NCBI RefSeq assembly: GCF_001274775.1
Contig: NZ_LGUE01000005.1
Coordinates: forward strand, 166,343 to 230,342
DNA: 64,000 nt
Direction: 5' to 3'
Source: Rossellomorea marisflavi
GTDB lineage: Bacteria; Bacillota; Bacilli; Bacillales; Bacillaceae_B
Part shown: piece by piece, positions 19,136 to 30,117 of the stretch
How the letters are laid out: every line of letters starts with the position of its first letter
Numbering within the stretch: the first letter of the stretch is position 1
The notes under the pieces: generated by a model
What the model saw: only the letters and a program-made list of their open reading frames with translations
Databases searched by the model: none
What the model was told of the DNA's origin: nothing
Made by a program: the position numbers and the translations under genes

Positions 19136-19234
19136 ACATGTAACTTTATTTTATTAGTATATTAGCGAACTAAAGGATTGAGAAAGTTCAATCAAGGGAA
19201 AAGATCAGGATACTACGTTCAAAAGGTGGTTCGT

Positions 19235-20422
19235 ATGACAAAGCTATTCATGTTCGAGAAGCCATTGGGGATGAGAGATACATTCCCTGACTTATATGAG
19301 GTCAAAGATCAGACGAAAAGCAGGATGGTTGCGGAAATGTCGCGCTGGGGGTACCGCCTCATCGAGACACCGACCCTGGAATACCACGAAACGGTCGGCG
19401 ATGCTTCGGCCATCCTGGATCAACAATTATTCAAGCTCCTGGATCAGCAGGGACACACCCTCGTGCTGCGCCCGGATATGACGGCTCCCATTGCTAGGAT
19501 CGCAGCATCCAAACTGCTGAAGGACGAGGCGCCCCTGAGGCTCGCTTATTCCGACAGCGTATTCCGGGCCCAGCAGCGTGAAGGCGGCAGACCCGCGGAA
19601 TTTGAGCAGGTGGGAATCGAGTGCATCGGTGATCCGTCCGTCAGTGCCGACGGGGAAGTAATTGCCCTGATGGTCGAAACCTTGAGGGAAGCCGGGCTGA
19701 AGCACTTCAAAGTCTCGGTCGGTCACATCGGATTCGTCCAGCAATTGTTCAAAGGGATCGTCGGGACCGACGAACGCGCCGATATCCTGCGCCGTTTCCT
19801 TTATGAGAAAAATTATGTGGGGTATCGCCGCCATGTTGAGGAGCTCTCCCTATCTTCCATCGATAAAGATCGCTTGAAAGGTTTCTTGAATCTTCGGGGA
19901 GCAGATGGGGTCCTTGAAGAAGCGGAAGCCCTCCTTGAAGGAAGCAAGGGGATGGAAGCATTGAATGAACTCCGCGAGCTGTGGGGGATCTTGAAAGACC
20001 ACGGTGTGGAGGATCATATCAAGTTCGACCTCAGCCTCGTGAGTCATATGAGCTATTATTCCGGCATCCTGTTCGAGGTGTACGGTGAGAATGTCGGCTT
20101 CGCCATCGGGAATGGCGGCCGTTACAATAAGCTTCTGGAGAAATTCGGGAAAGATTCAGGAGCGACAGGCTTCGGACTCCGTCTCGATTACGTATTGGAG
20201 GCCCTTCAGGTGAAATTGGAGCGTCCTGAGCAGGAATGCATCCTGTACAGCGATGAGCGCAGGAAGGAAGCGTTCGAAATCGCCCGCGAGCTGAGGGGTG
20301 AAGGACGATCCGTCGTCCTGCAGAGCCTGCGTGGCGTGAGTGACGTGGATGAGTATACGAAACTATTCAACTCGGTTCATTACTGTATCGGAGCCGGCGG
20401 GAAAGGTGGTGGCATCCGATGA
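19235..20422 (+). CDS. hisZ: ATP phosphoribosyltransferase regulatory subunit HisZ
   Basis: A 395-residue paralogue of histidyl-tRNA synthetase catalytic domain that partners the short HisG. Class-II features are seen in [20 protein letters not shown] and [12 protein letters not shown]. The anticodon-binding domain is replaced by a short C-terminal region. The ATG at 19235 is preceded by AAAGGTGG and gives the normal length; an in-frame ATG further upstream at 19178 would add 19 unrelated residues. It overlaps hisG by four bases. Confidence 0.95.
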   Translation: MTKLFMFEKPLGMRDTFPDLYEVKDQTKSRMVAEMSRWGYRLIETPTLEYHETVGDASAILDQQLFKLLDQQGHTLVLRPDMTAPIARIAASKLLKDEAPLRLAYSDSVFRAQQREGGRPAEFEQVGIECIGDPSVSADGEVIALMVETLREAGLKHFKVSVGHIGFVQQLFKGIVGTDERADILRRFLYEKNYVGYRRHVEELSLSSIDKDRLKGFLNLRGADGVLEEAEALLEGSKGMEALNELRELWGILKDHGVEDHIKFDLSLVSHMSYYSGILFEVYGENVGFAIGNGGRYNKLLEKFGKDSGATGFGLRLDYVLEALQVKLERPEQECILYSDERRKEAFEIARELRGEGRSVVLQSLRGVSDVDEYTKLFNSVHYCIGAGGKGGGIR

Positions 20423-21042
20423 GTCTGACCATTGCCATGCCGAAGGGAAGAATTTTTGAAGAGGCCGTCGAACTATTGCGGAGGGCCGGATACGATCTGC
20501 CACCGGAATTCGATGATTCACGGAAGCTGATCATCGAGGTGCCGGCAGAAGATCTCCGCTTCATCCTCGCCAAGCCCATGGATGTACCGACTTATGTGGA
20601 ACACGGTGTAGCAGACCTCGGGATTGCAGGCAAGGATGTGATGCTGGAGGAAGAACGGGATGTATATGAACTCCTCGACCTTCGCATCAGCGACTGTTAT
20701 CTTGCCGTCGCGGGACTGCCTGATACGAAGATGAGCGAAGTGGCACCGAAAATCGCAACAAAATATCCGAATGTGGCTTCATCCTATTTCCGTGAACAAG
20801 GAGAACAGGTGGAAATCATCAAGCTGAATGGTTCCATCGAGCTTGCGCCCCTTATCGGACTTGCAGACCGCATCGTGGATATCGTCTCTACAGGCAGGAC
20901 CTTGAAGGAGAATGGACTTGTTGAATTCGAAACGATTGTGGATATCACTTCGAGACTGATCGTCAATCCGGTGAGCTACCGGATGAAGGACGAAAAAATA
21001 GAAGACCTTGTGGACCGATTATCAAAGGTGATCGGGGAATGA
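20419..21042 (+). CDS. hisG: ATP phosphoribosyltransferase, short form HisG
   Basis: A 207-residue catalytic subunit of the first histidine-biosynthesis step (ATP plus PRPP to phosphoribosyl-ATP). It is the short HisG(S) form, which needs HisZ, consistent with hisZ directly upstream. Landmarks are [22 protein letters not shown] and the PRPP loop [14 protein letters not shown]. Confidence 0.97.
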   Translation: MSLTIAMPKGRIFEEAVELLRRAGYDLPPEFDDSRKLIIEVPAEDLRFILAKPMDVPTYVEHGVADLGIAGKDVMLEEERDVYELLDLRISDCYLAVAGLPDTKMSEVAPKIATKYPNVASSYFREQGEQVEIIKLNGSIELAPLIGLADRIVDIVSTGRTLKENGLVEFETIVDITSRLIVNPVSYRMKDEKIEDLVDRLSKVIGE

Positions 21043-21063
21043 AACCGGGAAGGGGGAACCTCA

Positions 21064-22338
21064 GTGAACATCATCGATAACATCAAAGGAGCGTCCATCA
21101 AGCGTTCCGTGGACAGTGGAACCGAAGAGCAGAGAAGAGCCGTACAGGCGATCATTGCAGAGGTGAAAAAAGCTGGAGATGATGCCCTCCACCGCCTCAC
21201 GGAGAAATTTGACGGAGTGCACCTCGAAAGCCTGGCTGTTACCCGTGATGAGATCGAGGACGCCTTCTCAGGTCTCGATCCCGAGTTGATCACGATCATC
21301 GAGGAGGCAGCGTGCAACATACGGGACTTTCATGAAAAGCAGAAGCGTCCTTCTTGGTTTGAAACGAAAGCGGATGGTACCATGCTCGGTCAGAAGATGA
21401 CCCCCCTCGACTCTGTCGGGGTGTATGTGCCGGGCGGGACCGCCGCCTATCCGTCTTCGGTCCTGATGAATGTCCTTCCTGCAAAAGTCGCGGGAGTGGA
21501 GCGGATCGTCATGGTTTCTCCACCGGGCAAGGACGGGAAGATCCCGGCAGGTGTCCTCGTTGCAGCGGAGATCGCCGGCGTGAAGGAAATCTATAAGGTC
21601 GGAGGCGCCCAGGCGGTTGCGGCCCTTGCCTATGGAACCGAATCGATCGCATCCGTCGATAAGATCACCGGACCGGGAAATATCTACGTGGCCCTTGCCA
21701 AGCGGGAAGTATTCGGCGATGTGGATATCGATATGATCGCAGGACCGAGTGAAATCGTCATCCTCGCCGATGGGCATCAGCATGCCGATGAAATCGCGGC
21801 AGATCTGCTTTCACAGGCGGAGCATGACGTCCTGGCATCAGCGGTACTCGTGACCGATTCAAGTGAGCTTGCCGAAAAGGTTTCCCGAGAGGTGGAAGAG
21901 CAGCTTTCAAGCCTTCCGCGAGAAGGGATTGCCAGGAGGTCCATTGAAGAGTACGGCACCATCTATGTCGTTGATTCCATGGAGGAAGGCGTAGAGGTCG
22001 TGAATGATCTTGCACCGGAGCATCTCGAGATCCTGACCGCTCATCCGTTCGAAACGATGGCCTCGATCCGCCATGCGGGTGCGATCTTCCTCGGGCGATA
22101 CAGCTCAGAGCCTGTCGGCGACTATTTTGCCGGTCCCAATCACGTACTGCCCACCAACGGAACGGCGCGATTCTCAAGTCCGTTGAATGTAGATGAATTC
22201 ATGAAGAAGACGAGCATCATTTCATATAGTGAAGCAGCCCTGAAGGAACATGGCGACAAAATCGCCAAGCTTGCCAGACTCGAAGGGCTCGAAGCCCATG
22301 CCAGAGCGGTAGAAATCAGATTCAAGGGTGAAAAGTAA
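21064..22338 (+). CDS. hisD: Histidinol dehydrogenase
   Basis: A 424-residue zinc enzyme catalysing the last two oxidations from histidinol to histidine. Motifs include [32 protein letters not shown], the signature [14 protein letters not shown] and the zinc/catalytic histidines in [15 protein letters not shown] and the C-terminal GLEAHA. The GTG at 21064 follows a GGAAGGGGG site. Confidence 0.97.
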   Translation: MNIIDNIKGASIKRSVDSGTEEQRRAVQAIIAEVKKAGDDALHRLTEKFDGVHLESLAVTRDEIEDAFSGLDPELITIIEEAACNIRDFHEKQKRPSWFETKADGTMLGQKMTPLDSVGVYVPGGTAAYPSSVLMNVLPAKVAGVERIVMVSPPGKDGKIPAGVLVAAEIAGVKEIYKVGGAQAVAALAYGTESIASVDKITGPGNIYVALAKREVFGDVDIDMIAGPSEIVILADGHQHADEIAADLLSQAEHDVLASAVLVTDSSELAEKVSREVEEQLSSLPREGIARRSIEEYGTIYVVDSMEEGVEVVNDLAPEHLEILTAHPFETMASIRHAGAIFLGRYSSEPVGDYFAGPNHVLPTNGTARFSSPLNVDEFMKKTSIISYSEAALKEHGDKIAKLARLEGLEAHARAVEIRFKGEK

Positions 22339-22352
22339 AAGGAGTGCAGACC

Positions 22353-22940
22353 ATGACGAGAAATGCGACTATCACACGTAAGACGAACGAAACCAATATC
22401 AGCCTGTCTTTTGGCGTTGACGGGGAAGGGAACTCGAAGATCGAGACCGGAGTCCCGTTCATGACTCATATGCTCGACCTCTTTACCAAGCATGGCCAGT
22501 TCGATACGGTCATCGAAGCGAATGGGGATATCGAAGTGGATGATCACCATACAACGGAGGATATCGGCATCTGTCTTGGACAGGCACTGGTGGAAGCCCT
22601 GGGTGACAAACGGGGGATCAAGCGATACGGTTCTGCCTTCGTTCCAATGGATGAGGCATTGGCCCAAGTCGTAGTGGACTTGAGCAATCGTCCGCATCTG
22701 GAATTCCGTGCCGAGCTACCGAGTCAGAAAGTGGGGACATTCGATACGGAGCTTGTCCACGAATTCCTCTGGAAGCTCGCCTTGGAAGCGCGGATGAACC
22801 TTCACGTCATTGTTCATTACGGACACAATACCCACCACATCATCGAGGCGATCTTCAAGGCGCTAGGGCGTGCCCTCGATGAAGCAACGACCATCGATCC
22901 CCGTGTGAAAGGGATCCCGTCGACGAAGGGGATGCTGTAA
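22353..22940 (+). CDS. hisB: Imidazoleglycerol-phosphate dehydratase
   Basis: A 195-residue Mn-dependent dehydratase (monofunctional, no phosphatase domain). Metal-binding histidine clusters are DDHHTTEDIG and YGHNTHHIIEA, with HMLDLFTKHG. The ATG at 22353 has AAAGGAG eight bases upstream; the GTG at 22344 lies in the ribosome binding site and was rejected. Confidence 0.97.
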   Translation: MTRNATITRKTNETNISLSFGVDGEGNSKIETGVPFMTHMLDLFTKHGQFDTVIEANGDIEVDDHHTTEDIGICLGQALVEALGDKRGIKRYGSAFVPMDEALAQVVVDLSNRPHLEFRAELPSQKVGTFDTELVHEFLWKLALEARMNLHVIVHYGHNTHHIIEAIFKALGRALDEATTIDPRVKGIPSTKGML

Positions 22941-22943
22941 ATC

Positions 22944-23576
22944 ATGATCGGAATCGTCGACTATGGCATGGGGAATTTATTCAGTGTCAGCAAAGCACTG
23001 GAAAGGCTCGGTGTCCCGTATGTGATCAGCGATGATCAAGAAGAGCTCTTGAAGGCGGACGGGATCATCCTTCCCGGTGTCGGGGCGTTCAAGGATGCCA
23101 TGGCCCTGTTAGAGTCCACTCATCTGAAGGAAACGATCACGGCCTTTGTGCACACAGGGAAGCCGCTCCTTGGCATCTGCCTCGGCATGCAGCTCCTGTT
23201 TGAGGATAGCGAAGAAAACGGCCGTACAAAGGGACTTGGTCTCCTGCCGGGAACGGTCGTCCGCATCCCCAAGGAAGATCGGGACGGGAACACGTATAAA
23301 GTGCCCCATATGGGCTGGAATCACCTCACCTACGCCAAGCCGTCCATCCTGACCGAAGGGTTGGGAGAAGGGTACGTGTATTTCGTCCATTCCTATTACG
23401 TTCACGAAGGGGCGGCTGATGTGACGGTTGCGTCGGCAGACTACGCCGGCTTGCAGATCCCCGCGGTCGTGAGCCGTGACAATGTATATGGCATGCAGTT
23501 CCACCCTGAGAAAAGCGGAGAATTGGGGATGGAGCTTCTTAAGAATTTCACAACACGCGTGGAGGTTAAAGCATGA
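22944..23576 (+). CDS. hisH: Imidazole glycerol phosphate synthase, glutaminase subunit
   Basis: A 210-residue class-I glutamine amidotransferase that feeds ammonia to HisF. The nucleophile cysteine is in [12 protein letters not shown], and the His-Glu pair is in MQFHPEKSG. It has an N-terminal [10 protein letters not shown]. It overlaps hisA by four bases. Confidence 0.97.
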   Translation: MIGIVDYGMGNLFSVSKALERLGVPYVISDDQEELLKADGIILPGVGAFKDAMALLESTHLKETITAFVHTGKPLLGICLGMQLLFEDSEENGRTKGLGLLPGTVVRIPKEDRDGNTYKVPHMGWNHLTYAKPSILTEGLGEGYVYFVHSYYVHEGAADVTVASADYAGLQIPAVVSRDNVYGMQFHPEKSGELGMELLKNFTTRVEVKA

Positions 23577-24301
23577 GTTTTACCATCTATCCCGCGATTG
23601 ATATGCGCGGTGGCAAATGTGTCAGACTGATTCAGGGAGATTATAATCAAGAAACCATCTACGGGGATTCCCCGTTTGATATGGCTGCTGGCTTCGCGGA
23701 CCAAGGGGCATCCTGGATCCATATGGTGGACCTGGACGGAGCGAAAGCAGGCTCCCGGGTCAACGGGGAGCATGTGCTGAATGTCGCCAAAAACCTTGGT
23801 GCCAAGGTGCAGATCGGCGGAGGAATCCGTACTGAAAATGATATCGACTATTATCTTGATGCAGGGGTCGATCGTGTCATCCTTGGAAGCATCGCGGTAT
23901 CCCAAACGGAACTCGTGAAATCCTGGATCAAGCGCTACGGGGGAGATCGCATCGTCATCGGTCTCGATGCGAAGGATGGCTATGTGGCCACACACGGCTG
24001 GCTTGAGACGTCGGAGCTCACAGCCATTGACCTCGGGAAGGACCTTGCTGATGCAGGGGCGAAGACCTTCATCTTCACGGATATCGCAACAGACGGGATG
24101 CTTTCCGGGCCAAACGTCGAAGCGAACCGGGAACTGGCTCGGGCGACCGGCGCCTCCGTCATCGCTTCAGGTGGGGTAAGCTCCCTTCAGGATCTGAAGA
24201 CGCTGAAGGAAAGCGGTGTGAGCGGAGCCATCTGCGGCAAATCCCTCTATACGGGGAAATTCACCGTGGCGGAAGCCATCAGAGAGGTGACATCATGCTA
24301 A
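23573..24301 (+). CDS. hisA: ProFAR isomerase (HisA)
   Basis: A 242-residue (beta/alpha)8 barrel that isomerises the aminoaldose ProFAR to PRFAR. The catalytic aspartates lie in [12 protein letters not shown] and in [10 protein letters not shown]. Phosphate-binding loops are VQIGGGIR and ASGGVSS. It overlaps hisH (ATGA) and hisF (seven bases). Confidence 0.97.
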   Translation: MSFTIYPAIDMRGGKCVRLIQGDYNQETIYGDSPFDMAAGFADQGASWIHMVDLDGAKAGSRVNGEHVLNVAKNLGAKVQIGGGIRTENDIDYYLDAGVDRVILGSIAVSQTELVKSWIKRYGGDRIVIGLDAKDGYVATHGWLETSELTAIDLGKDLADAGAKTFIFTDIATDGMLSGPNVEANRELARATGASVIASGGVSSLQDLKTLKESGVSGAICGKSLYTGKFTVAEAIREVTSC

Positions 24302-25053
24302 CGAAACGAATCATCCCCTGCCTCGATGTAAAGGAAGGACGTGTCGTCAAAGGCATCCAGTTCATCGAGCTGCGTGACGCAGGCGATCCGGTGGAGCTTG
24401 CGAAGGCCTATGATGAGCAGGGAGCGGACGAGCTTGTATTCCTCGATATCTCCGCCTCCCACGAAGGGCGCGAAACGATGGTCGAGGTGGTTCGGCAGGT
24501 GGCAGCAGAGCTTGCAATCCCCTTTACCGTCGGCGGCGGGATCAACTCCGTCGACGACATGAAGAGGATCCTTCGTGCCGGTGCCGATAAAGTTTCCCTC
24601 AACACGGCGGCGGTGCTGAGACCGGATTTGATCAAAGAAGGCGCAGACTATTTCGGTTCACAGTGCATCGTCGTCGCCATCGATGCGAAGAAGGATGTAG
24701 AGAACGGGACTTTCGGCGTCTATACCCACGGAGGCAGGAAGCTGACAGACCTCGATGCCATCGAGTGGGCAAAAACGGCAGAATCCCTTGGAGCGGGTGA
24801 GATCCTCCTCACGAGCATGGACAGCGACGGGGAGAAAAGCGGCTTCCATCTTGAACTGACGAAGGCGGTGAGTGAAGCTGTCTCGATTCCGGTCATCGCT
24901 TCTGGCGGGGCAGGGAATGCAGAGCACTTCAAGGATGCCTTCACTGAAGGGCGAGCCGATGCCGCCCTTGCTGCTTCCATTTTCCACTATAAAGAAACAA
25001 GCATAGAAGAAGTGAAACGATACTTACGAACGCAGGAGGTGCATGTACGATGA
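24295..25053 (+). CDS. hisF: Imidazole glycerol phosphate synthase, cyclase subunit
   Basis: A 252-residue barrel that works with HisH. Catalytic D11 is in [13 protein letters not shown] and D130 is in VVAIDAKKD. Phosphate loops are VGGGINS and ASGGAGN. It is coupled to hisA and to hisIE by overlaps. Confidence 0.97.
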   Translation: MLTKRIIPCLDVKEGRVVKGIQFIELRDAGDPVELAKAYDEQGADELVFLDISASHEGRETMVEVVRQVAAELAIPFTVGGGINSVDDMKRILRAGADKVSLNTAAVLRPDLIKEGADYFGSQCIVVAIDAKKDVENGTFGVYTHGGRKLTDLDAIEWAKTAESLGAGEILLTSMDSDGEKSGFHLELTKAVSEAVSIPVIASGGAGNAEHFKDAFTEGRADAALAASIFHYKETSIEEVKRYLRTQEVHVR

Positions 25054-25673
25054 CAGAATGGTTTGCAGATGTCGTCTATGATGAGGCGGGGCTCGTACCT
25101 GCCATCATCCAGGATGCAGGGACGAAGGAAGTACTGACCCTGGCTTATATGAATGAAACATCATTGAAGAAGACGGTGGAGACCGGAGAGACTTGGTTCT
25201 ATTCACGGTCCCGGCAGGAACTTTGGCATAAAGGGGAAACGAGTGGGAACACCCAAAAGGTACGGAACATTACGTGGGACTGCGATAAGGATGCCCTTCT
25301 TGTGATGGTGGAGAAGGCAGGCCCGGCGTGCCATACCGGTGCGGAAAGCTGCTTCAGTGAAACCGTACACGGGGAGAAGACTTCGACAGGTGCAGAAATC
25401 CTGAAGACGCTGGAATCCTTGATTGCCGACCGTGACGCAGAGCGTCCGGAAGGGGCATACACGACCTATCTCTTTGAAAAAGGGGTCGATAAGATCCTCA
25501 AGAAGGTAGGAGAGGAAGCATCAGAAGTCATCATCGCGGCGAAGAACCGTGATGCGGAAGAGCTGAAGTGGGAAACCGCCGATCTCTTCTACCACGTCCT
25601 GGTCCTCCTGAGGGAGCAAAAACTTCCATTGGATGACGTATTCAACGTGCTGCTCGAGCGTCATAATAAGTAA
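25050..25673 (+). CDS. hisI: Bifunctional phosphoribosyl-AMP cyclohydrolase / phosphoribosyl-ATP pyrophosphatase
   Basis: A 207-residue HisIE fusion. The N-terminal cyclohydrolase domain (1-110) has [18 protein letters not shown] and zinc ligands in the WDCDKDALL and CHTGAESCF regions. The C-terminal MazG-like pyrophosphatase domain (115-207) has [15 protein letters not shown] and [13 protein letters not shown]. It is the last gene of the his operon. hisC is not in the operon and must lie elsewhere. Confidence 0.96.
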   Translation: MTEWFADVVYDEAGLVPAIIQDAGTKEVLTLAYMNETSLKKTVETGETWFYSRSRQELWHKGETSGNTQKVRNITWDCDKDALLVMVEKAGPACHTGAESCFSETVHGEKTSTGAEILKTLESLIADRDAERPEGAYTTYLFEKGVDKILKKVGEEASEVIIAAKNRDAEELKWETADLFYHVLVLLREQKLPLDDVFNVLLERHNK

Positions 25674-25679
25674 TCCCTC

Positions 25680-25718
25680 AAGGGGCGGTCCCTGCATATC
25701 CTGCGGTGGCCGCCCCTT
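25680..25718 (+). terminator. Hairpin after the his operon
   Basis: AAGGGGCGG (25680-25688) pairs perfectly with CCGCCCCTT (25710-25718) around a long GC-rich loop. There is no T-run on the plus strand after it, so it may be a weak terminator or a 3'-end stabilising structure. Confidence 0.55.
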
Positions 25719-25795
25719 AAAATATGGTAGTTCAGTAGCGGTGCGTTGTATGTTATACTACGGTAGTTACATTACGAACGTTTCGGAGGATTTTG

Positions 25796-27307
25796 ATGAA
25801 AAAAGGGTCAAAAACAGTCAGTGAGCAAGCAAAGGTGCTGTCCTTCGTCCCAACAGGTGAGTATTACTTCACGAAAGGGATGAAAGCATACCACCATCGT
25901 GAACTGAAAAAATCATTAAAATATTTAAATAGAGCATTACAACTGGAACCATTGGAGCCGATGATCGCATGTCAGCTTTCCATTGTCCTGACAGAACTCG
26001 GTGATTTCAAAAAAGCCAATGAACTGCTGCATGAAATCCTGAAGGATCTGGATCCACGCATGAACGAGTGCCATTACTTCCTGGCAAACAACTATGCGCA
26101 TCTCGGTTTGTTCAAGGAAGCGTATGAACAGGTGTCCGCCTACCTTGAAAAGGATCGCTACGGTGAATTTGCCGAAGACGCCGAAGATCTCCTCGAGCTC
26201 CTCGAACTCGATTCCGACCTGATCACCGATGACCTGTACGAACACGATGACCTGATCGCCAAGCAGGAAAAAGCGAAAACACAGCTGGAGGCAGGCAACT
26301 TCCAGAAGGCGGCTGATACCCTTCAAGGTGTGATCAAGGAGTATCCCGAATTCTGGTCGGCTTATAACAATCTCGCCCTCGCGTACTTTTACCTTGGTGA
26401 AGTGGAACAGGCCGCTTCCACCCTGGAAGAGGTATTGGAGAAGAACCCGGGGAATCTGCACGCCCTGTGCAATACCGCTGTCTTCTACTTTTATCAGCGG
26501 AGATTCGATGAGTTGGATGAGCTCATTCTCGGCCTTGAAAAAGTGCGTCCCATCAACTTTGAACATCGCTATAAGCTCGGAGCGACCTTTGCCCTCATCG
26601 GTCATGCGGAGAAAGGCTATGAATGGCTGAAGTCACTGCAAAAGACGGGCTTTGAAGGAGACGCAAGCTTCTTTTACTGGCTTTCACATTCAGCGTTTGA
26701 AACCGGCCGTCATGATACGGCCCGTAAGGCGTGGAAGAAGGTGCTCGACCTGGCCCCGGAAAAAGAAGGGCAGGAACCGTGGAGCGGGAAACCGAAAGGG
26801 GAAGGATTTGAGAACCATATCTCATCAATCCTGAAAAAGCTCAAGAGCGAAGATGCTGAAGAGCGTCTATTCGGGCTATTCCTGCTGTCTGTATCCGATT
26901 ATCAGGAAGCGATTCTTTCCCATGCCGACTTTTGTGAGATCGACGATTTGTCCATTGTGGAAAAGCTTTATCTTGCCCAGATCCTGAACGGGCGGGGAGG
27001 GAAGTCGGTACAGGTGAATGAGACGCTTGAGTCCATCCATGCGATCGCCCTTCACTTGTATAAGCACCACCATCCGATTTCAAGCGTCACGTCCGGCCTG
27101 TACCTTACTTGGTTCAACGTTGCGTATAGGGGTTTGAAAGAAGGAGAAGACTTTAAGAATACAAAAGCTTTCGCTGCTGCGCTGGAGTACACTTGGTACC
27201 GCCTCAGAAGCGAAGCAAAGACGAAGAAGGAAGTCAGCGGACGATATGGGATTGCCGTGTCCACGCTGACAAAATATATCGCCACTGTTGAGGATTACCT
27301 CTCCTGA
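25796..27307 (+). CDS. yvcD: Tetratricopeptide-repeat protein, YvcD-like
   Basis: A 503-residue cytoplasmic protein rich in TPR units. Clear ones lie at about residues 20-55 (GMKAYHHRELKKSLKYLNRALQ), 165-235 (AYNNLALAYFYLGEVEQAAST) and 265-330. The C terminus ends in a helical part with YGIAVSTLTKYIATVEDYL, reminiscent of a small HTH. No enzymatic motif is seen. CGGAGGA precedes the ATG at 25796. The position between his and trxB matches B. subtilis yvcD. Confidence 0.82.
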   Translation: MKKGSKTVSEQAKVLSFVPTGEYYFTKGMKAYHHRELKKSLKYLNRALQLEPLEPMIACQLSIVLTELGDFKKANELLHEILKDLDPRMNECHYFLANNYAHLGLFKEAYEQVSAYLEKDRYGEFAEDAEDLLELLELDSDLITDDLYEHDDLIAKQEKAKTQLEAGNFQKAADTLQGVIKEYPEFWSAYNNLALAYFYLGEVEQAASTLEEVLEKNPGNLHALCNTAVFYFYQRRFDELDELILGLEKVRPINFEHRYKLGATFALIGHAEKGYEWLKSLQKTGFEGDASFFYWLSHSAFETGRHDTARKAWKKVLDLAPEKEGQEPWSGKPKGEGFENHISSILKKLKSEDAEERLFGLFLLSVSDYQEAILSHADFCEIDDLSIVEKLYLAQILNGRGGKSVQVNETLESIHAIALHLYKHHHPISSVTSGLYLTWFNVAYRGLKEGEDFKNTKAFAAALEYTWYRLRSEAKTKKEVSGRYGIAVSTLTKYIATVEDYLS

Positions 27308-27360
27308 GCATATATTTGGACGGTTCTTTCCTAATTTTATAGGATAGACGTAGGAAGTTC

Positions 27361-27400
27361 ATACTAAGGAGGAAACCAAACGGTCCACCCTCCATAGTAT
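27361..27400 (+). other. Hairpin with a sequestered AGGAGG upstream of trxB
   Basis: ATACTAAGGAGG pairs with CCTCCATAGTAT (one mismatch) around a 16-base loop. The AGGAGG in the 5' arm is not followed by a start codon. The proper trxB ribosome binding site lies 20 bases further on. There is no T-run, so it is not a typical terminator. Confidence 0.5.
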
Positions 27401-27408
27401 TTAAATAA

Positions 27409-28383
<975 letters not shown>

Positions 28384-28389
28384 TACGTT

Positions 28390-28424
28390 AAAAGCCCTGT
28401 GGACTCCGTGTCCACAGGGCTTTT
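28390..28424 (+). terminator. Terminator between trxB and the FbpA-like gene (bidirectional)
   Basis: AAAAGCCCTGTGGAC pairs perfectly with GTCCACAGGGCTTTT. A/T tracts on both sides allow it to serve trxB on the plus strand and the small gene on the minus strand. Confidence 0.9.
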
Positions 28425-28426
28425 GT

Positions 28427-28579
28427 TCATTTCTTCCTCACATGGTTCTCCAACAGCAGGGCAAGCTCGGTCAAGGTCAATTTTTCAGCATCCTCCTTCC
28501 GTTCATACACCCCCTCTTTCATCAGTCGACAGATGAACTGCTCCTTCTGTTTTTCAACGGCTTCTCGCAAAAAAGGCAC
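28427..28579 (-). CDS. Small FbpA-like (Fur-regulated basic protein family) protein
   Basis: A 50-residue protein that is easily missed by gene callers: (V)PFLREAVEKQKEQF, then CRLMKEGVYERKED and LTLTELALLLENHV. The pattern REAVEKxKxxFI..L...GVY...D..L..LTLxEL matches the FbpA-type small proteins, which in B. subtilis assist the iron-sparing response. The GTG at 28579 has GGGAGTGGAG eight bases upstream. I see no clear Fur box, so iron control is not shown. It shares a terminator with trxB. Confidence 0.7.
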   Translation of the reverse strand: MPFLREAVEKQKEQFICRLMKEGVYERKEDAEKLTLTELALLLENHVRKK

Positions 28580-28678
28580 TGACTCCACTCCCTTTCTACC
28601 TGAATAAGAAAAGTGTAAGAGATTCAGCGGGTGAAATCATCCGTTGTGTAAGCTTTTCTACCTAAATTCTATTTTTCT

Positions 28679-28695
28679 TGTCAGGTTTCCTCACA
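28679..28695 (+). promoter_or_regulatory. TnrA/GlnR box upstream of tnrA
   Basis: TGTCAGGTTTCCTCACA fits the TGTNA-N7-TNACA operator of TnrA and GlnR. Its centre lies about 49 bases before the transcription start predicted from TATAAT at 28724-28729, the position typical of TnrA-activated promoters. Confidence 0.8.
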
Positions 28696-28723
28696 TAACA
28701 ATCCAAATTCAGGATGATTCATG

Positions 28724-28729
28724 TATAAT
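28724..28729 (+). promoter_or_regulatory. -10 element of tnrA
   Basis: Perfect TATAAT. There is no good -35 hexamer, as expected for an activator-dependent promoter. Confidence 0.65.
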
Positions 28730-28756
28730 CAAGGTATTCCCTTTTCAGGAGGATGA

Positions 28757-29077
28757 GTGAGTGTGGAGAAGGAGCCTTCCTATAAGGATAAAAAAGTGAT
28801 TTCCATTGGGGTCGTCAGTGAGCTTACCGGTTTGACAGAGAGAAAAATCCGGTATTATGAAGAGAAGAATCTGATTTTCCCTGAGCGGTCCAATCGAGGG
28901 TACCGAAAGTATTCGTTCCGTGATGTGGAGCGATTGATGGATATTGCCGACCAGCGGGAGGAAGGCGTCACGACCAAGGAAATCAAACACGAGCTGTCTA
29001 AAAAAGAGAAAAACGAAGCGAAGCAGAAGATGATCAGGGGTCAATTGAATGCACGGTTCGGAGTACAGAAGAAATAG
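28757..29077 (+). CDS. tnrA: Nitrogen-limitation transcription factor TnrA (MerR family)
   Basis: A 106-residue MerR-type regulator. The winged helix has [25 protein letters not shown] and [22 protein letters not shown]. The C terminus [15 protein letters not shown] matches the glutamine-synthetase-interacting tail of TnrA rather than GlnR. TnrA activates nitrogen-scavenging genes when glutamine synthetase is not feedback-inhibited. AGGAGG precedes; the GTG at 28757 (four bases away) or the GTG at 28763 (ten bases) could be the start. The TnrA box in its promoter predicts autoactivation. Confidence 0.9.
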   Translation: MSVEKEPSYKDKKVISIGVVSELTGLTERKIRYYEEKNLIFPERSNRGYRKYSFRDVERLMDIADQREEGVTTKEIKHELSKKEKNEAKQKMIRGQLNARFGVQKK

Positions 29078-29093
29078 GGGATCAAATGGAAAT

Positions 29094-29126
29094 CGGACTC
29101 TTTCCGCGGAGAGTCCGGTTTTTATT
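29094..29126 (+). terminator. Terminator of tnrA
   Basis: CGGACTCT pairs with AGAGTCCG and is followed by a T-rich run. Confidence 0.85.
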
Positions 29127-29182
29127 TTGTGCATGAGAGTGGAGTTAGGAAGCGTGTTTGGATTGGTGTGTGATTGTAAGGG

Positions 29183-29245
29183 AGCGTTCCGTTTCGCTGC
29201 GGTCGGCCGCTTTCCTGCGGGGAGTCAGTTGAGCCGCTTCGGCTG
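29183..29245 (+). repeat. Dispersed GC-rich repeat, copy A, left part
   Basis: It begins AGCGTTCCGTTTCGCTGCGG and runs to GCCGCTTCGGCTG, where it is interrupted by the insertion sequence. It is nearly identical to 30834-30897 and similar to 49199-49264. The right part continues at 30686. Confidence 0.9.
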
Positions 29246-29260
29246 TGCACTGGACCCAAA

Positions 29261-30091
29261 TTATTGGACACCCACTTTTTGATTCATTCGTTGTGTGTAC
29301 AGTCGGTATTCTACCGGGCTCTTTTTACCGAGCGTAGACTTAATTCGCAAGTGGTTGTAGTAATCCATGTATTCTTCTAATTTTCGGTTGAACTCCTTGA
29401 GGTTACGAAAGGTTTCTCTGTAGAGAAACTCTGATTTCATGATGCCAAAGAAATTCTCCATCACGGCGTTGTCATAACAGTTTCCTTTCCGAGACATACT
29501 CTGAGTGATGTGATGGTCCTTGAGTATCCTTCGGTACTTAGGCATGCGATAGTGCCAGCCCTGATCAGAGTGAAGAAGAAGGTCATCGCCTTCACGTAGA
29601 CGTTCGACTCCTTGAAGTAACATCGTTTCTACTAAATCAAAGCTAGGTTTCGTGTGAAGCGTGTACGTAATGATCTCTCGATTAAACAGGTCTAACATCG
29701 CGGACAAGTACAGTTTCTGTCCGGCAATCTTGAATTCCGTCACATCGGTTACCCATTTTTGGTTCGGTTTCGATGCCATGAACTTTCGGTCGAGGGTGTT
29801 GGGCGCCGCTTTTCCAACTTCCCCTTCATAAGACCGGTATTTCTTCTTTCTTACCAGGCACTGGAGCCCTAGGGCTTTCATAATGCGAAGGACTTTCTTT
29901 TTATTGATGTCATACCCTTTTGCCTGGAGTACATCCGTAATCCGACGGTAACCATAACGGCCTGAATGACGGCGGAAGATCAAGGTAATTCTTCTTTTCC
30001 ACTTTCGATCAGGATCCGGTTGGTCCCACTGTTTTTTGATGAAGTAATAGGTGCTTCTAGGGAGGTTCGCTACTTTGATGAGCTGAATCAC
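29261..30091 (-). CDS. IS3-family transposase OrfB (catalytic part)
   Basis: A 276-residue integrase-core protein with HTH_21-type N terminus (STYYFIKKQW) and DDE residues in WVTDVTEFKI, LLHSDQGWHY and NFFGIMKSEF. The C-terminal signature is YNHLRIKSTLGKKSPVEYR. It is open from a GTG at 30091, but its frame has no stop back to the slippery site in orfA. It is therefore probably made mainly as an OrfAB fusion (29261-30633) by -1 frameshifting. Confidence 0.92.
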   Translation of the reverse strand: MIQLIKVANLPRSTYYFIKKQWDQPDPDRKWKRRITLIFRRHSGRYGYRRITDVLQAKGYDINKKKVLRIMKALGLQCLVRKKKYRSYEGEVGKAAPNTLDRKFMASKPNQKWVTDVTEFKIAGQKLYLSAMLDLFNREIITYTLHTKPSFDLVETMLLQGVERLREGDDLLLHSDQGWHYRMPKYRRILKDHHITQSMSRKGNCYDNAVMENFFGIMKSEFLYRETFRNLKEFNRKLEEYMDYYNHLRIKSTLGKKSPVEYRLYTQRMNQKVGVQ

Positions 30092-30117
30092 CGGGAACGC
30101 ATTCCTTAGTTCAAATA

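Noticed and set aside
18923..19234. Possible T-box leader for histidine upstream of hisZ
   Set aside because: No T-box core sequence, specifier loop or downstream terminator; a promoter lies only about 100 bases before the gene.
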